Assembly: GCA_024138015.1 (NCBI GenBank)
Contig: JAMXBB010000010.1
Location: forward strand, 54,724,351 to 54,788,350
DNA from: Lumnitzera littorea
Lineage: Eukaryota; Streptophyta; Magnoliopsida; Myrtales; Combretaceae
Direction: 5' to 3'
DNA: 64,000 nucleotides
Below the pieces are notes generated by a model. It was not told where the DNA came from. It was given only the letters and a program-made list of their open reading frames with translations, and searched no databases. Within the stretch, counting starts at the first letter, position 1. Each line of letters begins with the position of its first letter. Below are positions 23,602 to 34,011 of this stretch, in pieces. A program made the translations under genes and the position numbers.

Positions 23602-24696
23602 GTACTTATTAGGGTGTAATAAGTTAGCTCCTGGACTCAAGTCTTTGATTTTCAAGGAACCATTTTAAATTGTTTTTTTTTAATAGACCAATGGTTAGGT
23701 TAAGTCAATCTATCCAATCTATTTAAACTAACTCTCTTGTTTCCTAACTTTGATTTAATGGCAACTCCAAAACAATTTTTAAAATAAAAACCAAGTTTTT
23801 CTTAACTCTTAGTCGAATGTTAGTATTAAATGGGTTAGGGTTTAACACTAATCAGGTTAAGGAAAATAATAATCTAAGAAAAAATTAGGCTCAACAGTAT
23901 CATATTGGGCTTCTCTTCATTACTTGAACTTTCATTATTAAAAAAAAAATAAAAAATAAAAAAGAAGAAGAAGAAGAAGATCACTTAACTTGTAAACATA
24001 TCTTTTCCTAACTTTCAGTTTTTCCCTCAAATTTATGAATCTTTTAAGGTATCTTAGTCAATCTTATTTGGTTTCCCTTACTCAGTAGGCATAAACTCCT
24101 TCCATTTGAAAATACTTTATTCTTCATTAGGGCTTGTAAGTAAGTTACCCTTATTGATAATTTAATTAGGTTATAAACTAATGAGTTCTCTACATTTTAG
24201 GAAAATAAGACCTTCATCAGTTCTTCCACTTTTCATTGTAAATATTATAAATAGTCGTGTTTTCTAAGTTAGACTTACCTCCCTTTTCTTTAATCACAGC
24301 TTATAAATAATTCTTTTCCTTTCCTTTACATAATCCAACTTCAAGGCATCCCGAATAACATTAAGTCATATTTACGTTATCTTTTTCCTTTTTTACTAGG
24401 TTTGAAAATAAGTTTATGTATCGCCGTTACTCTATAAGATTTCTCTTCCCTTATAAATAGTTATATGTCTTAGGGCTTATCTTTTCTTACTGTAAATACC
24501 CTTTTCACCCATAATCTTTTCCTAGTTACAAGTGTTTTTTTCCTCTTTTTCACAAGGTTTGTAGGTAGGCCCATGTGCTAACCCCATAAGATTGTAAATA
24601 ATGAACCCTTCATCATTTTAAAATTAATCATTCAGTTTTTATTTTCAAAAGGACCATCATTGTTTTTTTGTTTTTTTTCTTCTTCTTCAAGCAAAA

Positions 24697-24702
<6 letters not shown>

Positions 24703-24742
<40 letters not shown>

Positions 24743-24744
24743 TA
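24703..24744 (+). repeat. (CT)n microsatellite
   Basis: An almost perfect CT run of about 40 bp with a single G interruption, in the non-coding internal region of the family-A element. Confidence 0.9.
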
Positions 24745-26730
24745 AAGCACATCTAAATTCAAAGCATCGATGCAAAGGGGCAACAGAGGAAGCTCGATAA
24801 AAGGGGCAAGCAATCCCTTAGCCCTTTAAAGAAGCAAACCACTTGCTCATAAAAAGAAGTCGAATGGTAGCCTAGACCTAAACACAAGAGGGCCCAATCT
24901 CAAGCATGCTCCTCAACTTAAGGCAATCTCACCAAAGCTAATCTACTCAACTCCAAGCCTTAAGAGACAAGAATCATTCAATCCTCAAAAATCAATAAAA
25001 GGATTGATAAAAATCAAGTTAGGAGCACACGACGCAAACAAAGTATTAAAGAGCATTTGGCCTAAAAACTAAGTCTGGGATAATTGTTTTCCTAAGCCAT
25101 CAGATATGCAAAGGGGCATAACATTGATAGTTTTGACCAGGGCAGGATGATAAAAGAAGGAAAACATCATGAAGTTAAGGATGCTATCCGAAAGATTGTT
25201 CTCTTAGAAGTCTTCTTTTTCTTTATGTGTAACTTTAAGCTCAAGATGAATGAAGTACTCCTTCTATACATTTTGTATGTCCTCTCTTTAATGCTATGGG
25301 GCATGTTTCCAAAGAGAATTCCAAGAAAATTTAGGACATCTTTATAAAGCCAATCCTAATGAAAAGAGTTAAACCGTTTTCCAAACACGAACCCGTAAAC
25401 ACTTCAAGAGTTGAAAGACGTCAATGTGATGGTTTTTGGAGTCATTCCTCAAAGGAGGTCGATTTTGAACTTGATACGTAGTTCAAAGTGACGTTAGGCA
25501 TTTGTTTTAGTATCCCAAACAAAAAATATCCTTTGTCTACCCAATTGACCCTATGTTAGAAGCATTTTTCAAAAATTAAACCCTGTCAAGAACCACCTAT
25601 AATGGGGCAATTTAGAGGGCAATGTTATTAATCAAGAGAAAAGGATAAAACTAATCGGTGTTTACCTTAGTGATATCAATTCAAAGATTAATTTTTATCA
25701 TTGATAATTTCTTTTCTTTGAGATGAGGAAGAGCCTAAAAGAACTATATATACACAAACCAAACACTTTAGGTTATAAAACCCCTCAATAAGCGATTTTC
25801 GAGCCAAAAGAAAGAAAAGAAAAGGGGAAAGAAATAATAGAAGAGTAGGGCAAAAGGAAAAAAAAAAAAAACAAAGAAAGAAAGAAAGAAAAAGGAAAGC
25901 TTAAAATCAATCAAAAGTGATGGGCTTAAATACAACAAAAGGCCCAAAAGACTTAAAGATCTAGGGATACATCCTAATTCACCAAGATAATACCATAGTC
26001 CACCAAGAAGGCCCAAAGTTGAGAAAAAAAAATTCAAACATGATCCTTAGCTTACTACAAAGCCCCAAAACACAAAGTCTCCTTACCCATTCCAAATCAC
26101 AAACATAAGGTTTTTCCACCCACAAACACCATGCATTTTTACAAAGGCTCTTTTGATCTTAAAGAATAATTTATCCTAGATAAAAATTATTTTTGAAACT
26201 AAAGCAAACACATTTTTAATTTTTCTTGAGGGTTTTTGACTTGTAAACCTGAGTTAGGCAAGTAATTTTTTTAAAATAAGCTCATTCATTAATTCCCTTT
26301 GAAGCTGCTCACTAGAAGCCCAATTTGCATTGCAAAACTGAAAAAGACCTAATAGATTGACTAAGGTGCATCACTTATAAAATGGACCATAATTTTTGGA
26401 ATAGTGGTTAAGGGTGAAATCTAAACCAAAAACATGTTAGGAAGTCTTTTTTTATTAAACCAATCAATAATAAGTTACTATCTCCATAGAAAAGGTACTC
26501 TTAATGTCATATAGCCTCCACAAGCAAAGATGGTGCCAAAGGTGCAAATGTTCTCAAAGTTTGAAGATTAACCCCAACAGCATCAAAATCACAAGACTTT
26601 CTCCAAGGCTCAAGCAAAAGATTAAGCTACCTCATATGATTACCCTACAAAGGAAGGAAGAATTTAGTACAAGGCTTATGGTTTTCAGTAAGTATTTGTA
26701 CCTATTAGCAATTTTGAAAAAAAAAAATAG

Positions 26731-26777
26731 AGAGAGAGAGAGAGAGGAGGAAAGAAAAAAGACTGAGAGAGAGGGGG
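26731..26777 (+). repeat. (GA)n-rich microsatellite
   Basis: An AGAGAG run of about 16 bp is followed by further purine-rich GA sequence. It generates the low-complexity Glu/Arg stretch of a spurious reading here. Confidence 0.8.
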
Positions 26778-27169
26778 ATTTTATCCTCTTCCAAAGGTGT
26801 TTTTGTCAAATAACATTTTTAGTAGTCATTTTCTAATGAAAGTCCCTCAAGTTTTCTCCAATAAAGGATCTGTCCTTTTAGAATCCTCATTTCAAAAGGC
26901 CTTAGTGGCCAGTTTTATCCATTCCAACATGCCTAGACCAAAATGCTAGCTTCTTCCAAGATTAAGGAGTCCAACTTTTAAACCAATCTTCGCTTACAAG
27001 GTTCACTTGAATGATTAATGTCTTCAAATACTATTCATTCAAGATGCTAACCTGTGATGTTTTTTCTCTATAGTTCTAAGGCCATTCCAATAGGCCTATT
27101 TCCTAATCAACGAACTTGTCGTTCCAATGTGCTTTTCATCCCCCTAAATCACCTACTCTTTAGAGCGCC

Positions 27170-27355
27170 ATTCAAGAGCTTTTAAGATCGCTTGTTGATA
27201 GGAGTGTTGTCCTAATTTCAAAAGTCTTAGATCACTTGCCCATGGGATTGTTGTCCTAGTGTTGAAAGTTTTAAATTATCTACTCATAGGAGCACTATCT
27301 CAACTTTAAAAAGAAGTGTTAAGATCACTTGCTCTTAGAGTGCTCCCTCTTTTCT
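27170..27355 (+). repeat. ~46-bp degenerate tandem repeat (about four copies)
   Basis: Units begin TTAAGATC(A/G)CTTG and continue with ATAGGAGTGTTGTCCTAA-like sequence. Starts lie near 27180, 27226, 27270 and 27318. It precedes the longer 93-bp array. Confidence 0.6.
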
Positions 27356-27534
27356 GGCACAATCTGATATTAGACGTAATTCCTCCAAGTTGTTTCTAGC
27401 TAAGCATTGCTTTTTAAGAATAGTGAAGGACCATTTTATTTCATTGCTTCCCTAGTAGATTATAAAAAAATTAAGATACCTACCTAGTCTCAATCCCTTA
27501 AACATGTGATTTCTTATAAAGTACTTGCTTTCCC

Positions 27535-28240
27535 TTATGATAAGACACCTCATAAGAAGCATATCCATCTTTAAATAGTTGTAGTACTATCATTTCCTTT
27601 TCCTCTATGATAAGATATCTCACTAAAGGGTCTCATTAAGATAGATCGCAAAGAAGCCCTATCCTTCCTTAGGTAGCCTCAATGCTATCGTCCCCTTTAA
27701 GATAAGACGTCTCATTAAAGGGTCTCATTTAGATAGACCACATAGGAGCCTTTTCCCTTCTTAAGATACCCTTAGTGTTAACACCTCTTTTTAAGATAGG
27801 ACATCTCACCAAAGGGTCTCATTAAGATAGATCATAAAAAAGCCCTATCCTTCTTTAGATAGCCTTAATGCTATTACCCCCCTTTAGGATAAGATATCTC
27901 ATTAAAGGGTTTCGTTTAGATAAACTACATAGGAGCCTTTTCCATTCTTAAGATAGCCTTAGTGTAATCAACTCCCTTTAAGATAGAACATCTCATAGAA
28001 GGTTCATACTAAGATAGATCGTAAAGGAGCCTATCCTTCCCTTTAGAATCGAATATCTCATTAAAGGTTCTCATTAAGATAGACCACGTAAGAAATCAAT
28101 TCCTTTGAATACCTTTTAGGGTAAGACATCTCAAAGGAGCCCTATCCCTTTAAATACTTTGTAAGATAGGATATCTCATAGGGACCCTATCACTTCAAGT
28201 ATCTTTTAGGGTAAAATGTCCCATAAGAGCCTTATACTTC
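27535..28240 (+). repeat. ~93-bp tandem array (about seven to eight units) upstream of LTR A copy 2
   Basis: Units contain GATAAGACATCTCATTAAAG, GGTCTCATTAAGATAGA and AGGAGCCCTATCCTTCTT segments. The ATCTCA step recurs at about 27618, 27709, 27803, 27896 and 27989, a period of 91-94 bp; the last units are shorter. Its position, just before the polypurine tract and LTR, is the same as that of the 86-bp array before LTR A copy 1, although the unit is different in sequence. Confidence 0.85.
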
Positions 28241-28344
28241 TTCAATAACGATCTCCCTCCATCCTTAGTAGGTCAAATTACTAACACATATCTTAAAGCA
28301 AAAATAGTGTCTCTTTTATCTTTATGGCAAATTTTTCACCAAAC

Positions 28345-28365
28345 TTCACCATAAAGAAAAGCAAC
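28345..28365 (+). other. Polypurine tract before LTR A copy 2
   Basis: CACCATAAAGAAAAGCAAC precedes the LTR start. About 80 bp upstream, the segment GCAAAAATAGTGTCTC matches the reverse complement of the equivalent part of the minus-strand element (near 1150-1175), which supports shared ancestry of these 3' ends. Confidence 0.55.
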
Positions 28366-29094
28366 TATAGATACCCCATTTTTGCCCTCCATGTTATCCT
28401 AAAGTTCTCAAATAAAAGGCCCTATTATAGAAAACCACAAAAAAAAAAAGAAGAAGAAGAAAAGTTTGAAACATATTTAAAAAAGATGTAAAAATTACAA
28501 AAATAAAAAATAAAAAATAGAAAAAATGGAAAAATATTTAAAATATCACAAAATGGAAAAATACAAAAATATAGGATTTTAGAGAAATATGGGTCATTGG
28601 GTTTCATTTCAGGGGTCTTTTAGTTTTTTAAGATCAAAGGGCTCAAAAAGAAGTCAAATAGGCATATGTAATTTGATAGAATCATAATTTCTTAGCAAAA
28701 ATAGACATTTTGTTGAAAAGAAATTTTTTATTAGGGTAGCTTGCTTATTTTTCAAAATATTATGAAAATAGACAATTTAAGTTCATCATAGCATCAAACA
28801 GTGCCTTAATCAAACTTAAATTGACTATTTTATAAACAATTGAAGTTTTAAATAAAGCCAAGCACTAAGTAAAACCATGCTTGTAATTCTACCAAATCGA
28901 ACTAATTTTGAAAATGTTTTCACATGTGCTTAGTATACTAAATAGTTACATGTAGGGATGAATTGATTTTTTCCAGACTCAAAAAGCTTAGATAGATTTT
29001 AAGGCCCAATGTTCATTGGGACTTTTACCAAAGATTAGCACAGAAATATATTAAATATTATTTTTGTTAAAATATGATAAGATTCAAGCAGTAG

Positions 29095-29155
29095 CTTAGT
29101 TGGTCAAGGCTTTGGCTAAAAGGTGGAGGTCTTAGGTTCAATCTATAAAAGGTGC
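29095..29155 (+). promoter_or_regulatory. tRNA-like Pol III promoter (A and B boxes) inside the LTR
   Basis: TAGCTTAGTTGG fits the tRNA A-box consensus (TRGCNNAGYNGG), and GGTTCAATCT about 31 bp later fits the B box (GGTTCRANYCC) with one change. The following AATCTATAAAAGGTGCAAA resembles AATCTCACAAAAGGCACAAA after the B box of the LTR at the left window edge. It could be a tRNA-derived SINE head fixed in the LTR family. A folded mature tRNA is not supported. Confidence 0.5.
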
Positions 29156-29598
29156 AAAATATATCTTTTATTTTCTTCCCTTACCATCCCTCCTTGGTAC
29201 ATGCATCCATGTCACTCAACACAATGCCATGTCATTGCCACATCATGACCACATCACCTACCATGTTACCATGCCATGTCATCACCACTTCACCCGCCAT
29301 AGTGCCATGTCATCGCCACATCATGCTATGTCACCCATTGCATCATCGAAAAGTCATTGCCATGTCATGCTACATCATTCACCAACTCATTTCTAAGTGA
29401 GTAGGCACACCTTGACACATGCCTACATGCAAATGACACACTCAAACACACCTTAGCACACTCCTAGCACATAATGATCATGTTTTCAATACACCGCTTT
29501 GAATTTAGCATTACATATCGTCCAAATTCATCCAGTCTAAACATGGAAGAAAATCATTTTGCATTTAATACTTTCCATCCTTAATTCAACCGTGATAT

Positions 29599-29612
29599 CT
29601 ATAAATAGGGAC
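29599..29612 (+). promoter_or_regulatory. TATA box of LTR A copy 2
   Basis: TATAAATAGGGACT lies ~1.23 kb into the LTR, homologous to the box at 16562. A transcription start about 30 bp downstream is expected by the usual plant spacing. Confidence 0.65.
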
Positions 29613-31162
29613 TTCCACTTCACTCCATATGATGAATGATCACAAAAAAAAAAAAAAATTGCTTCCTCTCCCCGATGCTGCTCGCATCCACCACCAAAGC
29701 ACCAAGAAACCATCATATTGCAGTCGTTATCTAATCTAAGATTAGAACTTCTACAGTTTTGTCTTATATTTATTTTATTGGTTCATTTGCTTATTTGAGT
29801 TTATTTATTTAATTTCTAACCTTTTTTTTTTCCCTTTCTTCTCTTAACACCGCTCGCAACCATTGTTAGAGTTATGTGAAGTTACCCCTACTGGTACTCT
29901 CTCACTTTCATGCAACTTACATGACCTACCTTTGATCCATGCACAACCCATTTTGGCCTTGGTTTGATCTTCTTTTTTTTATTATTATTAGTTTGAATGT
30001 TTAGTTTATTCTAAGGTTAAAGGCATGTGTAGTCCTTGGGTGCTATGGGGTAACTACCCCTTGAGGATGAGTAAGGCTTACATTTAATAATAAATAATAA
30101 AAATAAAAAATAGGTTAGGAGCATTATGTAGTCTTGGGATGTTATATTGTAAGGTAACAATCGCCTTTAGAACTATTAAGGCTTACTAAAATAAAAATTA
30201 ATTAAAATGTAAAAAATGAAAAATAATTTTGAAAAATAATAAATGGTTTTTCTCAAATAATTTTCTTGAAGTAAGATTTTTTGAAAAAAAGAAGTTTTTC
30301 TTCAATCATTTTCTATAAAGTTCTTTTAAAAAAAATGAATATTTTTCCTTCTTAGATAGATATTATAAGCTTTTATGAAATGAAAAAATGAGAAAAGAAA
30401 TGAGCAACATTATCCTTTACGAAAATATGTTTTTAGGGAAAACAAAGTTTTATCACTTAAAAAAATGTTTTCAAGAAAAAAAAAAATCTAATCAACCCTT
30501 TCTAAAAAAGAATATAGAATCAATTAAGGTTTTTCTTTAAATCAACACAAATAAAATTAGGGTCTTCTCTTAGGATTTTTCCAAATCAAATAAACCTATT
30601 AATGATGTAAACTCGACTTGTTTTCAAAATTAGAAAGAACCAAACCACTAAGGTTTTACAAAAAGGAACTACGACGGTTTGATTTTGAATAACAGATACG
30701 TAGGTACTTGCAGGGTGACCATAAAAAAAATAAAATTGTATTTTTCCCCTTCTCTTCTTAGAAAACAAAAACCTAAAAAGTTAATAAAGAAAAAGCCAAA
30801 AATTAAAAAATATATTTCCTTTATGTTTAAGAGGTATTTTAAAGTTAAAGCCCAAATTAATATTTTAATGTGGTAACCTTAGGGTTTTAATAGGTTAATT
30901 TCCAAACCAATTATCTCTAGTTTCTTTAAAACTTTTTTGAAAGGTTTCCAAAATATAGACTAGTAACTAAATTAAAACCAATCCACCTAGTTAGTTTTAA
31001 TTTACTCAATTTTTCCCAGTTTCATCAAGTGGAGACTCCAACTTACTGAAACCAAAAGAAACCGTTTTTTCTTAACTTTTGTCAGGAGTTTAAATTAAAT
31101 AAGCATAGGATTTAATTTAAACCATGTTAAGGCAAATAGAAAATCAAATTTTAGGCTTGACA

Positions 31163-31178
31163 ATGGTATTACTAGGGT
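31163..31178 (+). other. Primer-binding-site-like sequence after LTR A copy 2
   Basis: ATGGTATTACTAGGG follows the LTR end. The first bases agree with TGGTATCAGAGC, the site complementary to initiator-Met tRNA used by many plant LTR elements; the rest has diverged. It is a weak match on its own and is supported only by position. Confidence 0.4.
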
Positions 31179-31194
31179 GAAAATTGCCGATTAT

Positions 31195-33930
31195 ATGAAA
31201 GTTATTATATATGCGAATGGAAATATTGTGATGGGCAACTTAGGACCATAGTATGATAGGGAGCCCATTAAAAAATTGAAGATAAGAAAGGATGCAAACT
31301 TATCCCACTTCTTTTAGAGAATTTGTAGAAGCATCGAAATTGATCCGAATAGGGTTAAAATCGTATACAAGCATCCTTTCTTTCATGATGCAAGATTTGC
31401 TTATAAGTTAATAGCCATCAGAGTTGATGAGAATGTTAAAAATTTCATTGAGATGGTAAAGTCTTTTAGGGAGTAAAGTATCCAAGAAGTATACATTAAG
31501 TACTATAGGGAATCAAGTGCTTAAGCCGAGCATAACATACAACATGTAAACAATCCGACTTTTCTGACAACCCATGTGCAGTCTACAATGATTGGTATGG
31601 AGCAGTCAGATTTGAATGTGTCAAATAAACCATACATAGATTTCACCAACTACAGGCATGTCGATATCACGGAGCAACTTGACGACGCATTATGTCTAAT
31701 TATCCAATACGAAGAGTCTTATGATCCATATGTGGAGGGAATGTACATGGAAATAAATGCCGATGATGATGGATAAGAGGAGCCAACTAGAGATGATGAT
31801 AGGGATGATGTTGGACTTGAGCATGATGATGGTGAGGATCAAGAGGAATTAGGAGAACCCTAGGTGAGACCGAAGTTTGTTACCAGCAATTTAGGCCTCT
31901 TTGTGAGGCCATCCTAAGCAGGCTTCGTTGTCCCACCCCCACCCCCCCCTATGTACCAATGTACACAACTCAATATGAAGAACTTCTATAAGTAAGTGAG
32001 ACGACGAATAGGGTTGTCAAATATCCAATTCCATTCTACAACAGCAAGCATAACAGTAGTAGATAGTGATGTTTAAGTGAGATGTTAACGAAATGTGCGC
32101 CAACATTAGTACGTCCAATGACTTGAGTGTAGGCATATGGTTCAATAACAAAAAGGATTTCATAGACATGGTGAAGTCATTCCACATAAGGAGCCACTGC
32201 AATCTTCATGTTGACATATCAAAGCCAAAGATCTATGTGGTCCATTTTAAGAAGAAGGAAGAGGGTTGTAAGCGGAGGTTACAGGCATGTTTGAAGAAGG
32301 TGGAGGGACTTTTCAAAATCACCATTCTAGAAGAATTGTACACTTGTGTGAACTCAATGATGAACTAAGATCACTTTCAAATTGATAGCAACATCATGGC
32401 AAGGATCTTTATTAATAGTATATGGAATAACCCTAATGTGAAGATACCCAATCTTGTAGCAAATGTACAAAACAAGTATGGATATAATGTAAGCAATAAG
32501 AGAGTTTTTACGGCCAAGAGGAAGGCTATTGAGATAGTATATGGTAACCGGGAGAAATAGTACAATGAACTACCAAGGGTATTGCATGCAATGAAAATAA
32601 GTCATCTAGGGACACAGGTGGATTGGGGGTAGAGCAATTCCCCAAGGCCAAGTGAGTCTCAATTTAAGTAGATTTTCTAGACATTCGGGCCATAAGTGGA
32701 AGCTTTCAAATATTGCTAACCTCTGGTCTGTATTGATGGAACTTTCTTATACAGAATATATGGTCATAAGTTACTAGTTGCATGTAGCATGGATGGAAAC
32801 AATTCTATAGATTCATTAACATTTGTGCTTGTTGATATAGAATCGAGAGAAACATAGGGGTGGTTCCTTCAAAAACTTAAGCGCTACATAGTTAGCCGAA
32901 AGGGGGAAACCCTTTGTCTTATCTCCGATTGAGCATCTAACATCAATTTTGCATACAAAGAATCATCAAATGGGTGGTAGCCTCCATTTGTAGTTTGGAG
33001 ATACTGCCTTACGACATGTTACAAGCAACTTCAATATAGCCTACAAGAACCAATGGCGTAAGAAACTTGTATGGTTTGCAAGTATTCAGGCATAGAAAAG
33101 GAAATTCAAAAGCTTCATGGAGCAATTGGAACAAGTTAAGGAGGACATTCCTAAGTGATTTGAGAATGTGGACTTAGATAGATAGAAAATGGCATATGAC
33201 AGGTATTACCGTTTTAGATATATGGCCTCAAACATTGTTGAGAGCTACAACTCGATTTTGAGATGGGCACATAGATTACCTATCACTACATTAGTTAAAA
33301 AGGTATTTTACAATTGCATGGCCTATTAGGAAGATAGATGTTGAGAAGTAAGAGAGACAATTGAAGCTAGCAAAATTTTCACTAACTATGCCATGGGGAT
33401 GTACAAAATATAAAGAGGGCGAGCTAGTGCACATGAAATAATATCATTCAGCTTTCAAAATGGCTTATTTGAGATTTTGACTAGAAGCCGAATGACGAAG
33501 ACTAGCTTGAAGGGAGGAGGGAGGACACATATTGTTGACTTCAAAGGTCACACATGCACATTTCAAAAGTAGCAAATATATAAGATCCCCTACTCCCATG
33601 TGTATGTAGTGGTAGTGAGTATAAAGACAGGTAACAAATCGGAAATAAGCCTATGGTATAAGTTTGTGAATCAGATAAAGTGTTACCACTCCCATTTCTA
33701 CTCGATTGGTGAAGAGTTGGCTGGTCACAGGTTAGCTTCCCATATCTCTACTCAAACAATGACCTAATACACAAGAAGGGTAAGCCTAGGCGAAAGTGAT
33801 ATCACATGGAAATGGATATTAGGGAGCGAGCTAAAAAAACTAGATGTAGTGCATGTAGGAGAGAAGGATACAATAAGAGAAGGTATCCAAAGATTAATAG
33901 GCCCAGTAAATACTACATATACATATAGGT
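31195..33930 (+). pseudogene. Mutator-like (MULE) transposase, decayed
   Basis: A reading frame from ATG at 31195 (VIIYANGNIVMGN..., then DANLSHFF) matches the N-terminal region of MuDR-type transposases. It runs to 31776 with four in-frame stops, all TAG or TAA, followed by an acidic Asp/Glu linker. From ~32093 the DNA-binding part is clear (LSVGIWFNNKKDFIDMVKSF, EEGCKRRLQACL, NKYGYNVSNKRV, AKRKAIEIVYGN). The catalytic part near 32730-32850 shows CIDGTFLYRIYGHKLL with the first Asp. Near 33440-33610 a SWIM-like region (IPYSHV) has lost its Cys. At 33850-33905 a zinc knuckle is degraded (CSACRREGYNKRRYP, His and last Cys replaced by Tyr). Stops and frame changes rule out activity. Confidence 0.85.
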
Positions 33931-34011
33931 ATAATGTTACACTTCATGGATACGTAAACTCTTTTACATTATTATGATTACTGACCATAGTCATGTGTGT
34001 TTACAAAATAG

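Larger units (their letters stand above)
14970..23896 (+). mobile_element. Family-A LTR copy 1, interrupted by three insertions
   Basis: The LTR opens at 14970 (TATAGACAT, the TG start changed to TA), resumes at 15708 after a ~730-bp DNA transposon, and continues with an A-rich U3 and a TATA box at ~16562 (TATAAATAGGGG). A CT-rich leader and a GGATGCATAGATAC segment near 18322 follow; the latter corresponds to CAGATACGTAGGT in copy 2. It is split again by a solo LTR at 17094-17685 and by the 5.1-kb LTR at 18505-23601, then ends TTAGGCTCAACA at 23896. Without the insertions it is about 2.5 kb, close to the 2.8-kb copy at 28366-31162. Open readings such as the 122-codon one from 16527 cover the CT-rich leader and have no recognisable product. 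Confidence 0.7.
23897..27150 (+). other. Non-coding internal region between LTR A copies 1 and 2
   Basis: Right after the LTR end at 23896 the bases GTATCATATTGGG resemble part of the initiator-Met primer-binding site (TGGTATCA...). The next 3.2 kb hold a 40-bp CT microsatellite near 24703, a GA microsatellite near 26731, poly-A runs and many stops in all frames. I see no gag, protease, reverse transcriptase or integrase motif. The readings at 25147, 25768 and 26504 are low-complexity. This fits a non-autonomous element with a non-coding internal region, or a heavily decayed one. Confidence 0.5.
28366..31162 (+). mobile_element. Family-A LTR copy 2 (2.8 kb), the most complete copy
   Basis: It opens TATAGATACCCC followed by ATTTTTGCCC and ends TAGGCTTGACA. 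The first 700 bp match, in reverse, the copy at 38510 (shared GTCAAATAGGCATAT, AATTTAAGTT and CTTGTAATTCTA segments). It contains a tRNA-like A/B-box pair at 29095-29152, a repetitive CCATGTCAT-rich stretch (29200-29390), a TATA box near 29600 and CAGATACGTAGGT at ~30693, a motif common near the end of plant gypsy LTRs. ATGGTATTACTAGGG follows directly and resembles the initiator-Met primer-binding site. The start and end were fixed by comparison with copy 1. Confidence 0.75.

Noticed and set aside
25768..26037. Membrane-protein-like 89-codon minus-strand reading (Phe/Leu-rich)
   Set aside because: It is produced by A- and GA-rich low-complexity DNA in the non-coding internal region of an LTR element.
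14970..31162. One simple LTR element with its own 5-bp target duplication
   Set aside because: The flanks (GTAGC and ATGGT) do not match, and array plus polypurine sequence precedes the left LTR, which is a 3'-LTR context.
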